Positions 22,068 to 30,780 of a stretch of DNA of 64,000 nt are shown here, piece by piece. The DNA is from Neoarius graeffei (lineage: Eukaryota; Chordata; Actinopteri; Siluriformes; Ariidae). Location: NCBI RefSeq assembly GCF_027579695.1, contig NC_083583.1, positions 8,323,658 through 8,387,657 of the forward strand. The letters are read 5' to 3'. Below the pieces are notes generated by a model. It saw only the letters and a list, made by a program, of their open reading frames with translations. It did no database searches and was not told where the DNA came from. A program made the translations under genes and the position numbers. Numbering within the stretch: position 1 is the stretch's first letter; each line of letters starts with the position of its first letter.

Positions 22068-22230
22068 CTTGAGAAATAAATAAAAAAAGATACTTTCTTA
22101 CCATCAAATACTTTTATTCCATATCTTGTTGCTTTTTTTGTATTTTTTGGGGTTTTGTTTTCGAGTAGAGTTTTTATTTCGTCCTTGGTTGGTTCGGTTC
22201 AGCAACACACTCTGCCATTTTTTTTTTCTC
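21745..22230 (-). mobile_element. Repeat family F1, copy c (first exon and intron on minus strand)
   Basis: On the minus strand, the ATG near 22218 starts a MAECVAEP-like exon (with a small insertion in the EP-TKDE region), continuing LLENKTPKNTKKATRYGIKV and a GTAAGAAAG donor at about 22098. The AT-rich intron-like part includes an AAT repeat (22021-22065), the AGTGAATGTGGATAGAATAA end (about 21870) and the imperfect palindrome. Upstream of the ATG it joins directly to the promoter-like side of the SWIM-type ORF. Confidence 0.6.
22021..22065. repeat. AAT microsatellite
   Basis: About 15 TAA units inside the F1 intron-like segment. Confidence 0.95.
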
Positions 22231-22289
22231 GACTCACCGTATTCTTGGGTTTCAGTCACTTGACTTTTCTTAGTGATTTCACTTCTGGT

Positions 22290-22898
22290 AAAACAGCTGG
22301 TGGTCAAGCAAACCAAAACGGCTGCCGTAGCGCAAACAACTATCGATAACTTATCAGAGTATGTTCGTAATCTAGAAGCCACTGCTGGCTTTAGATATAT
22401 TCAGAAGATTGCTATGTGCAATGGAATCAACCCCTGCAGTCTGGGAAAGAAGGATTTGTCATATGATCTCGAAAACTACCCTTCAGTCGAGTTCCCCGAC
22501 ATCTCGAACTATCTGGTGTTGCAGACGTCCTTCTACACCGCAAAACAGATGAAAGCGTGGAAGAGTATGGAGGCTTACAACTTTTTTGTACGTGGCTGGG
22601 TAAAGGACCTCGCTATCAAGTCACTGCCGAATGAATCCTGTATTGTTTTTGCCCGTGTAAGTATGTTTTTGTTTTTTAAGCTTTTCGTTCGCATCTTTAC
22701 AACGAAGTGCTGCAAGCTGAAGTATAAACAAACAACAGTTGACTTGATTCTCACTTGTGTTGGCTCTTATCTCTCAGGTAAATCATTCATAAAGATCATC
22801 ACAAACCTCTTTAAAGACCTGGATCTTAGTTAAACGAGGCGGAGAAGTGATCACGGCGCATTGTAACTGTATGGCTGGGGAAGAATTTTGTCGCGACC
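22290..22898 (+). pseudogene. SWIM-type/YqaJ-associated transposon ORF fragment, two exons
   Basis: Exon 1 (to 22656) reads YDLENYPSVEFPDISNYLVL, then KAWKSMEAYNFFVRGWVKDL and ESCIVFAR before a GTAAGT donor. A 121-bp intron ends CTCTCAG at 22777. Exon 2 gives VNHS, a TAA stop, then LKTWILVKRGGEVITAHCNC and MAGEEFC. The pattern LKAYKSLEAYNxFxSGWV...AxVxHSQR...PWxxxxxxGxVxxAHCxCMAG is that of multicopy fish proteins with a SWIM zinc motif followed by a YqaJ nuclease, which I associate with ISL2EU-type DNA transposons. The stop and the truncation at 22898 (where the Penelope pair inserted) make it a relic. Family name is inferred. Confidence 0.65.
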
Positions 22899-23307
22899 TT
22901 CATGCATATGTCTGTGAAGATTCTCAGTCATCCAGGTCATAGTAAACTGTGGGTGGTAAAAGAGAGCAACTGGACTTGCTTGAAGATTCTTGAAGACGTT
23001 TCACCTCTCATCCGAAAGGCTTCTTCAGTTCTGTCTGACTGGTAGGTATTTATCCTCTCATGGATGAAAAGCTCACCTAAGGTGTCATTGAGTAATCCTG
23101 TTGGTGTGGGTCACTGGGGGCTGGTTGTGAATGGCCTCGAGAGTCGTTAGGATGATCAATGGATTGCCCGTTAGGGTGATCAATGGAATGCTGATTCTCT
23201 CTGTCCTCATGTGAGTCACTGAAAACAGCTGGGTTTTGGTGTGCATTCAGTTGTCTGGGAAGTGTGCCAAGGACTGCATTGTAGGTGGCTGATAAATGAT
23301 GTCTTGG

Positions 23308-23783
23308 GTCCTGTCCACACGGCAACGGATTCAGGTGAATCCGATAAAATTTTTTATCATTTCAGCCTGGCGTCCACACGTCACTGGCGTTTTGGGTGCC
23401 CCAAAATGATATTTTTTGAGAACGGTTTCCAGAGTGGAAAAATCTGGCAACGGCACCGTTGCGAAGTCGTCTGGATGAGTAGAACAGATTTGTTTACGAT
23501 GACGTCACAACCACATGACTAGAACAAGCAGCATTCACTCATTCACGCCGGGTAGAAGAAGGGGTTTATGCGCATGCGTCCTACTTCTTCTATTGTTCTG
23601 GTGTCTCCGATGGGACCGTCTTACAGTGCACGTAGAGGTGTGGCATGTGTATTGCATCGTTTTCAGCAAGCGTTGCGTTGCCATATGTACCTGATATTTT
23701 ACTGATCCGTTGCCCATGTGGACGTGATATTTTTTTTACCCGCTAAAAAAAATCTCGTTGCCATTGTCGTGTGGATGTAGTCT
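23308..23783. mobile_element. PIF/Harbinger-like short element, copy 1
   Basis: Ends GTCCTGTCCACACGGCAACG and CATTGTCGTGTGGATGTAGT are inverted relatives. Comparison with the uninterrupted Penelope sequence at 24486 places the insertion at TTA (TTG on the left, TTA on the right), a 3-bp target as in PIF/Harbinger. No transposase. Superfamily inferred from TSD length and ends. Confidence 0.65.
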
Positions 23784-24297
23784 TAGACCCCCACCTCTGT
23801 TCAGTGATGGCCGTTCCAGGTTGACAAAAATGGCTTCTTTAACTCCTCGCTCATACCAACGATCCTCTCTGGCTAAAATGCGTATGTTGCAATCCTGAAA
23901 TGAGTGTCCTTTGTTGTTAAGATGAAGGTAGACAGCAGAGTCCTGGCCTGAGGAATTGGCTCTCCTGTGTTGAGCCATGCACCTGTGAAGCGGTTGTTTA
24001 GTTTCCCCAATATATGAGTCCATGCATTCCTCACTGAATGGCATACACTACCGTACGTTGTCCTGTTTGTGTCTGGGTATTCTGTCCTTAGGGTGGACCA
24101 GTTTCTGCTTCAGGGTGTTACTGGGTCTGAAATGTACCGGAATGTTGTGTCTGTAGAAGATCCTCCTGAGTTTCTCAGATAGACCAGAAATTTAAGGAAT
24201 GACAATATTCTTGCATTTGTTCCTGTTATCCTCCTTGTCCGTTCTGTTCTTTTTTCTGCTCTTGAGGAAAGACCAGTTGGGATACCGGCAGTTCTGA
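23784..24297 (-). pseudogene. Penelope-like element: RT end and GIY-YIG endonuclease, left unit
   Basis: Minus strand, from about 24297: LRRIFYRHNIPVHFRPSNTL, then VHPKDRIPRHKQDNV, then SEECMDSYIGETKQPLHRCM and AQHRRANSSGQDSAVYLHLN, KGHSFQDCNIRILAREDRWY and ERGVKEAIFVNLERPSLNRG. SYIGETKQPL with the downstream R, H and E-containing GVKEAI form the GIY-YIG-type endonuclease of Penelope-like retroelements. At least two stops lie upstream of the endonuclease. The segment is split from its 3' end by the element at 23308-23783. Confidence 0.85.
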
Positions 24298-24299
24298 AG

Positions 24300-24707
24300 T
24301 GCTCAACACAGGAGAGCCAGTTCCTCAGGCCAGGACTCTGCTGTCTACCTTCATCTTAACAACAAAGGACACTCATTTCAGGATTGCAACGTACGCATTT
24401 TAGCCAGAGAGTATCATTGGTATGAGCGAGGAGTTAAAGAAGCCATTTTTGTCAACCTGGAATGGCCATCACTGAACAGAGGTGGGGGTCTAAGACATCA
24501 TTTATCAGCCACCTACAATGCAGTCCTTGGCACACTTCCCAGACAACTGAATGCACCCAAAACCCAGCTGTTTTCAGTGACTCACATGAGGACAGAGAGA
24601 ATCAGCATTCCATTGATCACCCTAATGGGCAATCCATTGATCATCCTAATGACTCTCGAGGCCGTTCACAATCAGCCCCCAGTGACCCACACCAACAGGA
24701 TGACTCA
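24300..24707 (+). pseudogene. Penelope-like element: GIY-YIG endonuclease, right unit
   Basis: Begins abruptly within the same endonuclease, at the sequence encoding the AQHRR region, in the opposite orientation to the left unit. It continues SSGQDSAVYLHLNNKGHSFQ, GVKEAIFVNLEWPSLNRGGG and LRHHLSATYNAVLGTLPRQL. It lacks the YIGE half, so it is 5'-truncated exactly at the centre of the inverted pair. Confidence 0.85.
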
Positions 24708-25390
24708 GGCCAAGTTTACAATAGACCGTATCTGTCTCGTTTTCTTCGCGGATGCACTGTCCATTTACATTAAAATGCCTGGAAACACCGGGAAACAGGA
24801 ATCCGCCAGGGTCCACGTATTCAATCCAGATCGTGTCTGGTCCGGTGCTGTGTAAACATTGAGAATACGCGGATACGCTGTGCTGAGCTCTAGCTGGCGT
24901 CGTCATTGGACAACGTCACTGTGACATCCACCTTCCTGATTCGCTGGCGTTGGTCATGTGACACGACTGCTGAAAAACGGCGCGGACTTCCGCCTTGTAT
25001 CACCTTTCATTAAAGAGTATAAAAGTATGAAAATACTGCAAATACTGATGCAAATACTGCCCATTGTGTAGTTATGATTGTCTTTAGGCTTGCCATCCTT
25101 CCACTTGCAAGTGATAAGTGACGCGCATACCCGATATGCACTGGGATCACACACACAGCGGCTCAGTCCCGAATCACTGCTCGTGCGCTTCACTCGCGCA
25201 CTCTGTGAGCTGCACAGGGCCAGAGTGCGCACCCTCCAGAGGGCACTCGCTGTTCAGGGCAGAGTGATTTGGAGCACAGGATGCCTGCAGAGCCGAGCGT
25301 ATCCGTGTATTGGCGTTGCTGTGTGCACGCGAATCATTTTAAAAACGTTAATCTGATGATCCGCTGATACGGTCTAATGTAAACCCCACC
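24708..25390. mobile_element. 683-bp inverted-repeat DNA element, TSD TCA
   Basis: Left end GGCCAAGTTTACAATAGACC and right end GGTCTAATGTAAACCCCACC pair as inverted repeats of about 25 bp. It interrupts the Penelope sequence (compare ACTCAATGACACC near 23080-23095 on the other strand), with TCA on both sides. The interior has no recognised ORF. Confidence 0.7.
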
Positions 25391-25845
25391 TCAATGACAC
25401 CTTAGGCCCTGTCCACACGGCAACAGATTCAGGTGAATCTGATAACATTTTTTATCGTTTCGGCCTGGCGTCCACACGGCACCGGCGTTTTGGGTGCCCC
25501 AAAACGATATTTTTTGAGAACGGGTTCCAGAGTGGAAAAATCTGGCAACGGCACCATTGCGTAGTCGTCTGGATGAGTAGAACGGATTTGTTTACGATGA
25601 CGTCACAACCACATGACTAGAACAAGCAGCACTCTTGCGCGCATCATTCGTAACAACAACAACAGCAACAATGGATAAGAATCTTTATTATTGGATAAGA
25701 ATCTTTTGAAATTGTTTACACATTAACCTGACTGACCTGCCAGACAGACAATTTACACCTGCTTTGATGAACAGAAAGTACAGCCTTCCACACAAAGCAA
25801 CAGTTACCTGACTATAATGGAGGCAGAGGGGAAAAGGGTCAGAAG

Positions 25846-26436
25846 TAGCCTGGGCCCGCCCATCCTAAGCGTGACGCAACACGAGGGCCTGTTGCGAGCT
25901 TAGTCTGGCCAGGCAAGCTATCTACAGCTCTTCCAAGCTCCCGAAAAATCGGGAACCAATCAACTTTGAGCATCTCCAACGGCCCTGGGTAGAGGCGTGT
26001 TCAAGGCACTGATGTAGTAGAACTGCGACCGGAAGCCATAGATTGTTTACAGAATCTATGCCGGAAGCGCTTCATTCACGCTTCCGCATCTATTACGCAT
26101 AGATGCTGTATTGAAAGCATTCAACGGGAAGTTCTCATCGAAAACGGAGCAAAGAGCAGCCCTGGAGGTATTTATTGAAAGGAAGGACGTTTTCGCCTTG
26201 CTCCCGACCGGCTTCGGTAAGAGTTTAATCTACCAGTTAGCCCCGTCGCGTCACATACGTCAGAGGAAAGAGTGATGTGATTGGTTTAAGCTTCGTCACA
26301 GCCTTTTCTGGCTTCAACCAGTAGCAAACTGAGGCATTTCAGGGAGGCGGGTCAACCACAGGCTCTGGGAAACGGTTGGACTTAATATCTTGGCCAGACC
26401 AATAGCTCGTAGAGCTTTGTCGCGTTAGCCAGACTA
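25846..26436. mobile_element. 591-bp element with 9-bp TSD carrying a helicase-like exon
   Basis: Starts TAGCCTGGGCCCGCC and ends GCGTTAGCCAGACTA (inverted, imperfect). GGTCAGAAG flanks it at 25837-25845 and 26437-26445. An 8-9-bp duplication fits hAT, P or MULE-type transposition. No transposase is present, so the element depends on an unknown partner. Confidence 0.7.
26087..26258 (+). pseudogene. RecQ-like helicase fragment (Walker A exon)
   Basis: The plus strand encodes AVLKAFNGKFSSKTEQRAAL, then EVFIERKDVFALLPTGFGKS and LIYQLAP, followed by a stop some 12 codons later. The pattern Q..AL...x.xGKDVFVxLPTGxGKSLxYQ is the motif 0/motif I (Walker A, GFGKS) start of RecQ-family DNA helicases. 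The remaining motifs are absent. The fragment lies wholly within the 591-bp element, suggesting capture of, or derivation from, a helicase gene. No ATG or splice context is clear, so I treat it as a relic. Confidence 0.7.
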
Positions 26437-26594
26437 GGTCAGAAGACCCTTCAACAGATTGTTTTGTATGAACCACTGCATTGCATTCACTTTTGTATAC
26501 AGCTTTTCTTTTAAATAAACAAGTAACTGAACCATTTCTTGAATTTCTTTTTTTTATTGGATAAGACTGCTTTTCAAAATGTTCACACACAATA

Positions 26595-28009
26595 TAAAAA
26601 GTCTCGTCTCGTCTCGTCTTCTTCCGCTTTATCCGGGACCGGGTCGCGGAGGCAGCAGTCTAAGCAGGGAAGCCCAAACTTCCCTTTCCCCAGACACCTC
26701 GGCCAGCTCCTCGGGAAGAACACCGAGGCGTTCCCAGGCCAGCCGAGAGACATAGTCCCTCCAGCGTGTCCTGGGTCTTCCCCGGGGCCTCCTCCCGGGG
26801 GGACATGCCTGGAACACCTCCCCAGGGAGGCGTCCAGGAGGCATCCGAAAAAGATGCCCGAGCCACCTCAGCTGATTCCTCTCGATGTGGAGCAGCAGCG
26901 GCTCTACTCCGAGCTCCTCCCGAGTGACTGTGCTTCTCACCCTATCTCTAAGGGAGCGCCCAGCCACCCTGCGAAGGAAACTCATTTCGGCCGCTTGTAT
27001 CCGCGATCTTGTCCTTTCGGTCATTACCCAAAGCTCATGACCATAGGTGAGAGTCGGAACGTAGATCGACCGGTAAATTGAGAGCTTCGCCTTTTGGCTC
27101 AGCTCCTTCTTCACCACAACGGACCGGTAAAGCGACCGCATCACTGCGGAGGCTGCACCGATCCGCCTGTCGATCTCACGCTCCATCCTTCCCTCACTCG
27201 TGAACAAGATCCCGAGATACTTAAACTCCTCCACTTGAGGCAGAACTTCTCCACCAACCTGGAGAGGGCAAGCCACCCTTTTCCGGTCGAGAACCATGGC
27301 CTCGGACTTGGAGGTGCTGATTCTCATCCCAGCCGCTTCACACTCGACTGCAAACCGCCCCAGTGCATGCTGAAGGTCCTGGTTTGAAGAAGCCAACAGG
27401 ACAACATCATCCGCAAAAAGCAGAGATGAAATCCTGTGGTTCCCAAACAGGATTCCTTCTGGCCCCTGGCTGCGCCTAGAAATTCTGTCCATAAAAATTA
27501 TGAACAGAACCGGTGACAAAGGGCAGCCCTGCCGGAGTCCAACATGCACTGGGAACAGGTCTGACTTACTGCCGGCAATGCGAACCAGACTCCTGCTCCG
27601 TTCGTACAGGGACCGGACAGCCCTTAGCAAAGAGCCCCGAACCCCATACTCCCGAAGCACCCCCCACAGAATACTACGGGGGACACGGTCGAATGCCTTC
27701 TCCAGATCCACAAAGCACATGTGGACTGGTTGGGCAAACTCCCATGAACCCTCGAGCACCCTATGAAGGGTATAGAGCTGGTCCAGTGTTCCGCAACCAG
27801 GACGAAAACCGCATTGTTCCTCCTGGATCCGAGGTTCGACTATTGGTCGAATTCTCCTCTCCAGTACCCTGGAGTAAACCTTCCCTGGGAGGCTGAGAAG
27901 TGTGATTCCCCTATAATTGGGGCACACTCTCCGGTCCCCTTTCTTAAAAAGAGGGACCACCACCCCAGTCTGCCACTCCAGAGGCACTGTTATATAAATT
28001 ATATAAAAA
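26595..28009 (-). mobile_element. Rex3 LINE, 5'-truncated, with 27-bp TSD
   Basis: TGCTTTTCAAAATGTTCACA-CACAATA occurs at both 26568-26594 and 28010-28036. On the minus strand the element ends in a short 3' tail of GACGA/GACGAGAC repeats at 26600-26620. Its 5' junction (27990-28009) is a TATA-rich filler not found in the other Rex3 copy. Confidence 0.9.
26629..27990 (-). pseudogene. Rex3 reverse transcriptase, C-terminal two-thirds, uninterrupted frame
   Basis: About 450 codons without a stop. WQTGVVVPLFKKGDRRVCPN, EEQCGFRPGCGTLDQLYTLH, CFVDLEKAFDRVPRSILWG, GCPLSPVLFIIFMDRISRRS, LLFADDVVLLASS (both catalytic Asp present) and EEFKYLGILFTSEG, then the C-terminal YGHELWVMTERTRSRIQAAE, RWLGHLFRMPPGRLPGEVF and a terminal LLPPRPGPG stop. 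The N-terminal part of the apparent frame comes from flanking DNA. The endonuclease is missing through 5' truncation, so it cannot mobilise itself, but the clean frame means the insertion is much younger than the copy at 1646-4463. Confidence 0.88.
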
Positions 28010-28562
28010 TGCTTTTCAAAATGTTCACACACAATAAGAAAATTAAGTTATATAAAACTATGCACACTAATAAAACTAATTTGTACACACAGAAGGCACG
28101 ATTTCCTCGCGTAGTCGCAGCCATCTTCTTGTTGTTGTTGTGTGTTTGTTCCTGTGAGTGCTTCACGCCGGGTAGAAGAAGGGGTTGATGCGCATGCGTC
28201 CTACTTCTTCTATTGTTCTGGTGTCTCCGATGGGACCATCTTACAGCGCACGTAGAGGTGTGGCATGCGTATTGCATCGTTTTCAGCAAGTGTTGCGTTG
28301 CCATATGTACCTGATATTTTACTGATCCGTTGCCCATGTGGACGCGATATTTTTTTTACCCGCTAAAAAAAAAAAATCTCGTTGCCATTGTCGTGTGGAT
28401 GTAGCCTTAGATGAGCTTTTCATCCATGAGAGGATAAATACCTGATGCTCCCTACCAGTCAGACAGAACTGAAGAAGCCTTTCAGATGAGAGGTGAAACG
28501 TCTTCAAGAATCTTCAAGCAAGTCCAGTTGCTCTCTTTTACCACCCACACTTCATGCATATG

Positions 28563-28829
28563 GACTTTGTGAGGAGTAAACAAAGAAACAGCTGGGGACT
28601 TTAGCACTTTGTGACTAAAAAAAGTACCATAAAATAATGACACATAGCAAGAAAAGTACTTGGAAAACACTAAGGACATAGCTGAGAGGGAAATACAAAC
28701 CTTTCACCAAGTGATCACTGCAAACTCGAACATGCTTCGACTTGGCTCCCTTCGATTTCAGTGAGAGGTTCAAAAGCTACCTTTCTTCATGTCTTTTTGT
28801 GAAATCCTGTGTTCGTTCACCCTTTTTTA
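28563..28829 (-). pseudogene. THAP-domain fragment, part 2 (C-terminal half of the zinc finger)
   Basis: On the minus strand, RVCSDHLVKG (about 28718-28747) matches the second half of a THAP finger, where CxxH supplies the last zinc ligands (consensus VCSxHF). It is followed by a possible GTTTGT donor. The first half lies across the Tc1 insertion at about 30450-30510. The Penelope pair cuts the rest away at 28562. Confidence 0.6.
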
Positions 28830-30434
28830 CAACCCCGATTCCAAAAAAGTTGGGACAAAGTACAAATTGTAAATAAAAACGGATTGCAATAATTTACAAA
28901 TCTCAAAAACTGATATTGTATTGACAATAGAACATAGACTACATATCAAATGTCGAAAGTGAGACATTTTGAAATTTCATGCCAAATATTGGCTCATTTG
29001 AAATTTCATGACAGCAACACATCTCAAAAAAGTTGGGACAGGGGCAATAAGAGGCTGGAAAAGTTAAAGGTACAAGAAAGGAACAGCTGGAGGACCAAAT
29101 TGCAACTCATTAGGTCAACTGGCAATAGGTCATTAACATGACTGGGTATAAAAAGAGCATCTTGGAGTGGCAGCGGCTCTCAGAAGTAAAGATGGGAAGA
29201 GGATCACCAATCCCCCTAATTCTGCGCCGACAAATAGTGGAGCAATATCAGAAAGGAGTTCGACAGTGTAAAATTGCAAAGAGTTTGAACATGTCATCAT
29301 CTACAGTGCATAATATCATCAAAAGATTTAGAGAATCTGGAAGAATCTCTGTGCGTAAGGGTCAAGGCTGGAAAACCATACTGGGTGCCCATGATCTTCG
29401 GGCCCTTAGACAGCACTGCATCACATACAGGCATGCTTCTGTATTGGAAATCACAAAATGGGCTCAGGAATATTTCCAGAGAACATTATCTGTGAACACA
29501 ATTCACCGTGCCATCCGCCGTTGCCAGCTAAAACTCTATAGTTCAAAGAAGAAGCCGTATCTAAACATGATCCAGAAGCGCAGACATCTTCTCTGGGCCA
29601 AGGCTCATTTAAAATGGACTGTGGCAAAGTGGAAAACTGTTCTGTGGTCAGACGAATCAAAATTTGAAGTTCTTTATGGAAATCAGGGACGCCGTGTCAT
29701 TCGGACTAAAGAGGAGAAGGACGACCCAAGTTGTTATCAGCGCTCAGTTCAGAAGCCTGCATCTCTGATGGTATGGGGTTGCATTAGTGCGTGTGGCATG
29801 GGCAGCTTACACATCTGGAAAGACACCATCAATGCTGAAAGGTATATCCAGGTTCTAGAGCAACATATGCTCCCATCCAGACGACGTCTCTTTCAGGGAA
29901 GACCTTGCATTTTCCAACATGACAATGCCAAACCACATACTGCATCAATTACAGCATCATGGCTGCGTAGAAGAAGGGTCCGGGTACTGAACTGGCCAGC
30001 CTGCAGTCCAGATCTTTCACCCATAGAAAACATTTGGCGCATCATAAAATGGAAGATACGACAAAAAAGACCTAAGACAGTTGAGCAACTAGAATCCTAC
30101 ATCAGACAAGAATGGATTAACATTCCTATCCCTAAACTTGAGCAACTTGTCTCCTCAGTCCCCAGACGTTTACAGACTGTTGTAAAGAGAAAAGGGGATG
30201 TCTCACAGTGGTAAACATGGCCTTGTCCCAACTTTTTTGAGATGTGTTGTTGTCATGAAATTTAAAATCACCTAATTTTTCTCTTTAAATGATACATTTT
30301 CTCAGTTTAAACATTTGTTATGCCATCTATGTTCTATTCTGAATAAAATATGGAATTTTGAAACTTCCACATCATTGCATTCCATTTTTATTTACAATTT
30401 GTACTTTGTCCCAACTTTTTTGGAATCAGGGTTG
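28830..30434 (+). mobile_element. Full-length Tc1-type transposon (1,605 bp)
   Basis: The left end CAACCCCGATTCCAAAAAAG and right end TTTTTTGGAATCAGGGTTG are inverted. TA precedes the left end and CA follows the right end (a decayed TA). Each inverted region of about 220 bp holds an inner second copy of AAAAAAGTTGGGACA, giving the IR/DR arrangement used by Tc1-like transposases. Confidence 0.93.
29192..30214 (+). CDS. Tc1-like transposase, intact frame (DD34E)
   Basis: 340 codons from [20 protein letters not shown]; this ATG is chosen over one 54 bases upstream because family members start here. Residues about 1-110 form the bipartite paired-like DNA-binding domain ([20 protein letters not shown] and [12 protein letters not shown], with a second helix-turn-helix around [10 protein letters not shown]). 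The catalytic Asp residues are in WSDESKFE and FQHDNAKPH and the Glu in [11 protein letters not shown], with exactly 34 residues between the second Asp and the Glu. [12 protein letters not shown] is the Gly-rich box. The protein would cut and paste its own element at TA sites. The absence of stops is striking against the decayed Tc1 copies elsewhere. Some substitutions may still impair it. Confidence 0.9.
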   Translation: MGRGSPIPLILRRQIVEQYQKGVRQCKIAKSLNMSSSTVHNIIKRFRESGRISVRKGQGWKTILGAHDLRALRQHCITYRHASVLEITKWAQEYFQRTLSVNTIHRAIRRCQLKLYSSKKKPYLNMIQKRRHLLWAKAHLKWTVAKWKTVLWSDESKFEVLYGNQGRRVIRTKEEKDDPSCYQRSVQKPASLMVWGCISACGMGSLHIWKDTINAERYIQVLEQHMLPSRRRLFQGRPCIFQHDNAKPHTASITASWLRRRRVRVLNWPACSPDLSPIENIWRIIKWKIRQKRPKTVEQLESYIRQEWINIPIPKLEQLVSSVPRRLQTVVKRKGDVSQW

Positions 30435-30439
30435 CATTA

Positions 30440-30520
30440 GTTCACGGGGAACCTTGAAGAAACTTATCAGTTTCACGGTTTGATCAATTCGAAGAACCTA
30501 AAACAACACAAGCGTAAGGC
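30440..30520 (-). pseudogene. THAP-domain fragment, part 1 (N-terminal)
   Basis: On the minus strand an ATG (about 30516) begins MPYACVVLGSSN, then a TGA stop, then SNRETDKFLQGSP. The THAP consensus begins with a Cys-containing CxxxxC turn followed by NR..E...F..FP, so the spacing fits but the second zinc Cys is Ser. The Tc1 at 28830-30434 lies between this and the second half at 28718-28747. THAP domains are DNA-binding fingers common in P-, Kolobok- and ISL2EU-type transposon proteins. Confidence 0.6.
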
Positions 30521-30599
30521 ATTTTTCATGCAAGCAATGCACTTTCTCCATACGAACACATTGTCAACTGAGCTTTGGTAGACCACCAGCTAAAGTTTT

Positions 30600-30780
30600 G
30601 AATAACTAATGAGGTGGATGTGACATCATGTGAAACCCAAGAATTTGAGCTGATAGCCTAGTAGTAGCGTAGTCAATCAGAGTGCACGATTGCTCATGTC
30701 CAGTGAATGTGGATAGAATAAAACTCATTAGCTTCTGAGTATTTCACATGAAAATACTCCCTCAGAGGAGACTGTTTTGA
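30600..30780 (-). mobile_element. Repeat family F1 end, copy d, upstream of the THAP fragment
   Basis: On the minus strand: GTTTTATTCTATCCACATTC-ACTGGACATGAGC, CTACTACTAGGCTATCAGCTC, then AATTCTTGGGTTTCACATGA leading to the THAP ATG. The segment beyond the end (CTCATTAGCTTCTGAGTATT and AGGAGACTGTTTTGAACTGG) is shared with 8455-8515. Confidence 0.65.

Larger units (their letters stand above)
25405..28408. mobile_element. PIF/Harbinger-like element, copy 2 (3.0 kb with nested insertions)
   Basis: Bounded by GGCCCTGTCCACACGGCAAC and TTGTCGTGTGGATGTAGCC, with TTA on each side (about 25402-25404 and 28409-28411). Its outer 250-330 bp at each end match copy 1. The middle adds unrelated DNA, including a 591-bp element with a RecQ-like exon (25846-26436) and a Rex3 copy (26595-28009). 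Confidence 0.7.
22911..28550. mobile_element. Head-to-head Penelope-like element pair with 12-bp TSD and nested insertions
   Basis: Flanked by TTCATGCATATG at 22899-22910 and 28551-28562. The left unit runs on the minus strand from about 24297 to 22911, and the right unit on the plus strand from about 24300 to 28550. Both ends carry the same terminal sequence (AGTCCAGTTGCTCTCTTTTA-CCACCCAC) in opposite orientation. Three DNA elements (23308-23783, 24708-25390 and 25405-28408) interrupt the pair. Confidence 0.82.

Noticed and set aside
23241..23522. 93-codon ORF MHSVVWEVCQGLHCRWLIND
   Set aside because: It crosses the border between Penelope sequence and a DNA element, so it is chimeric by chance.
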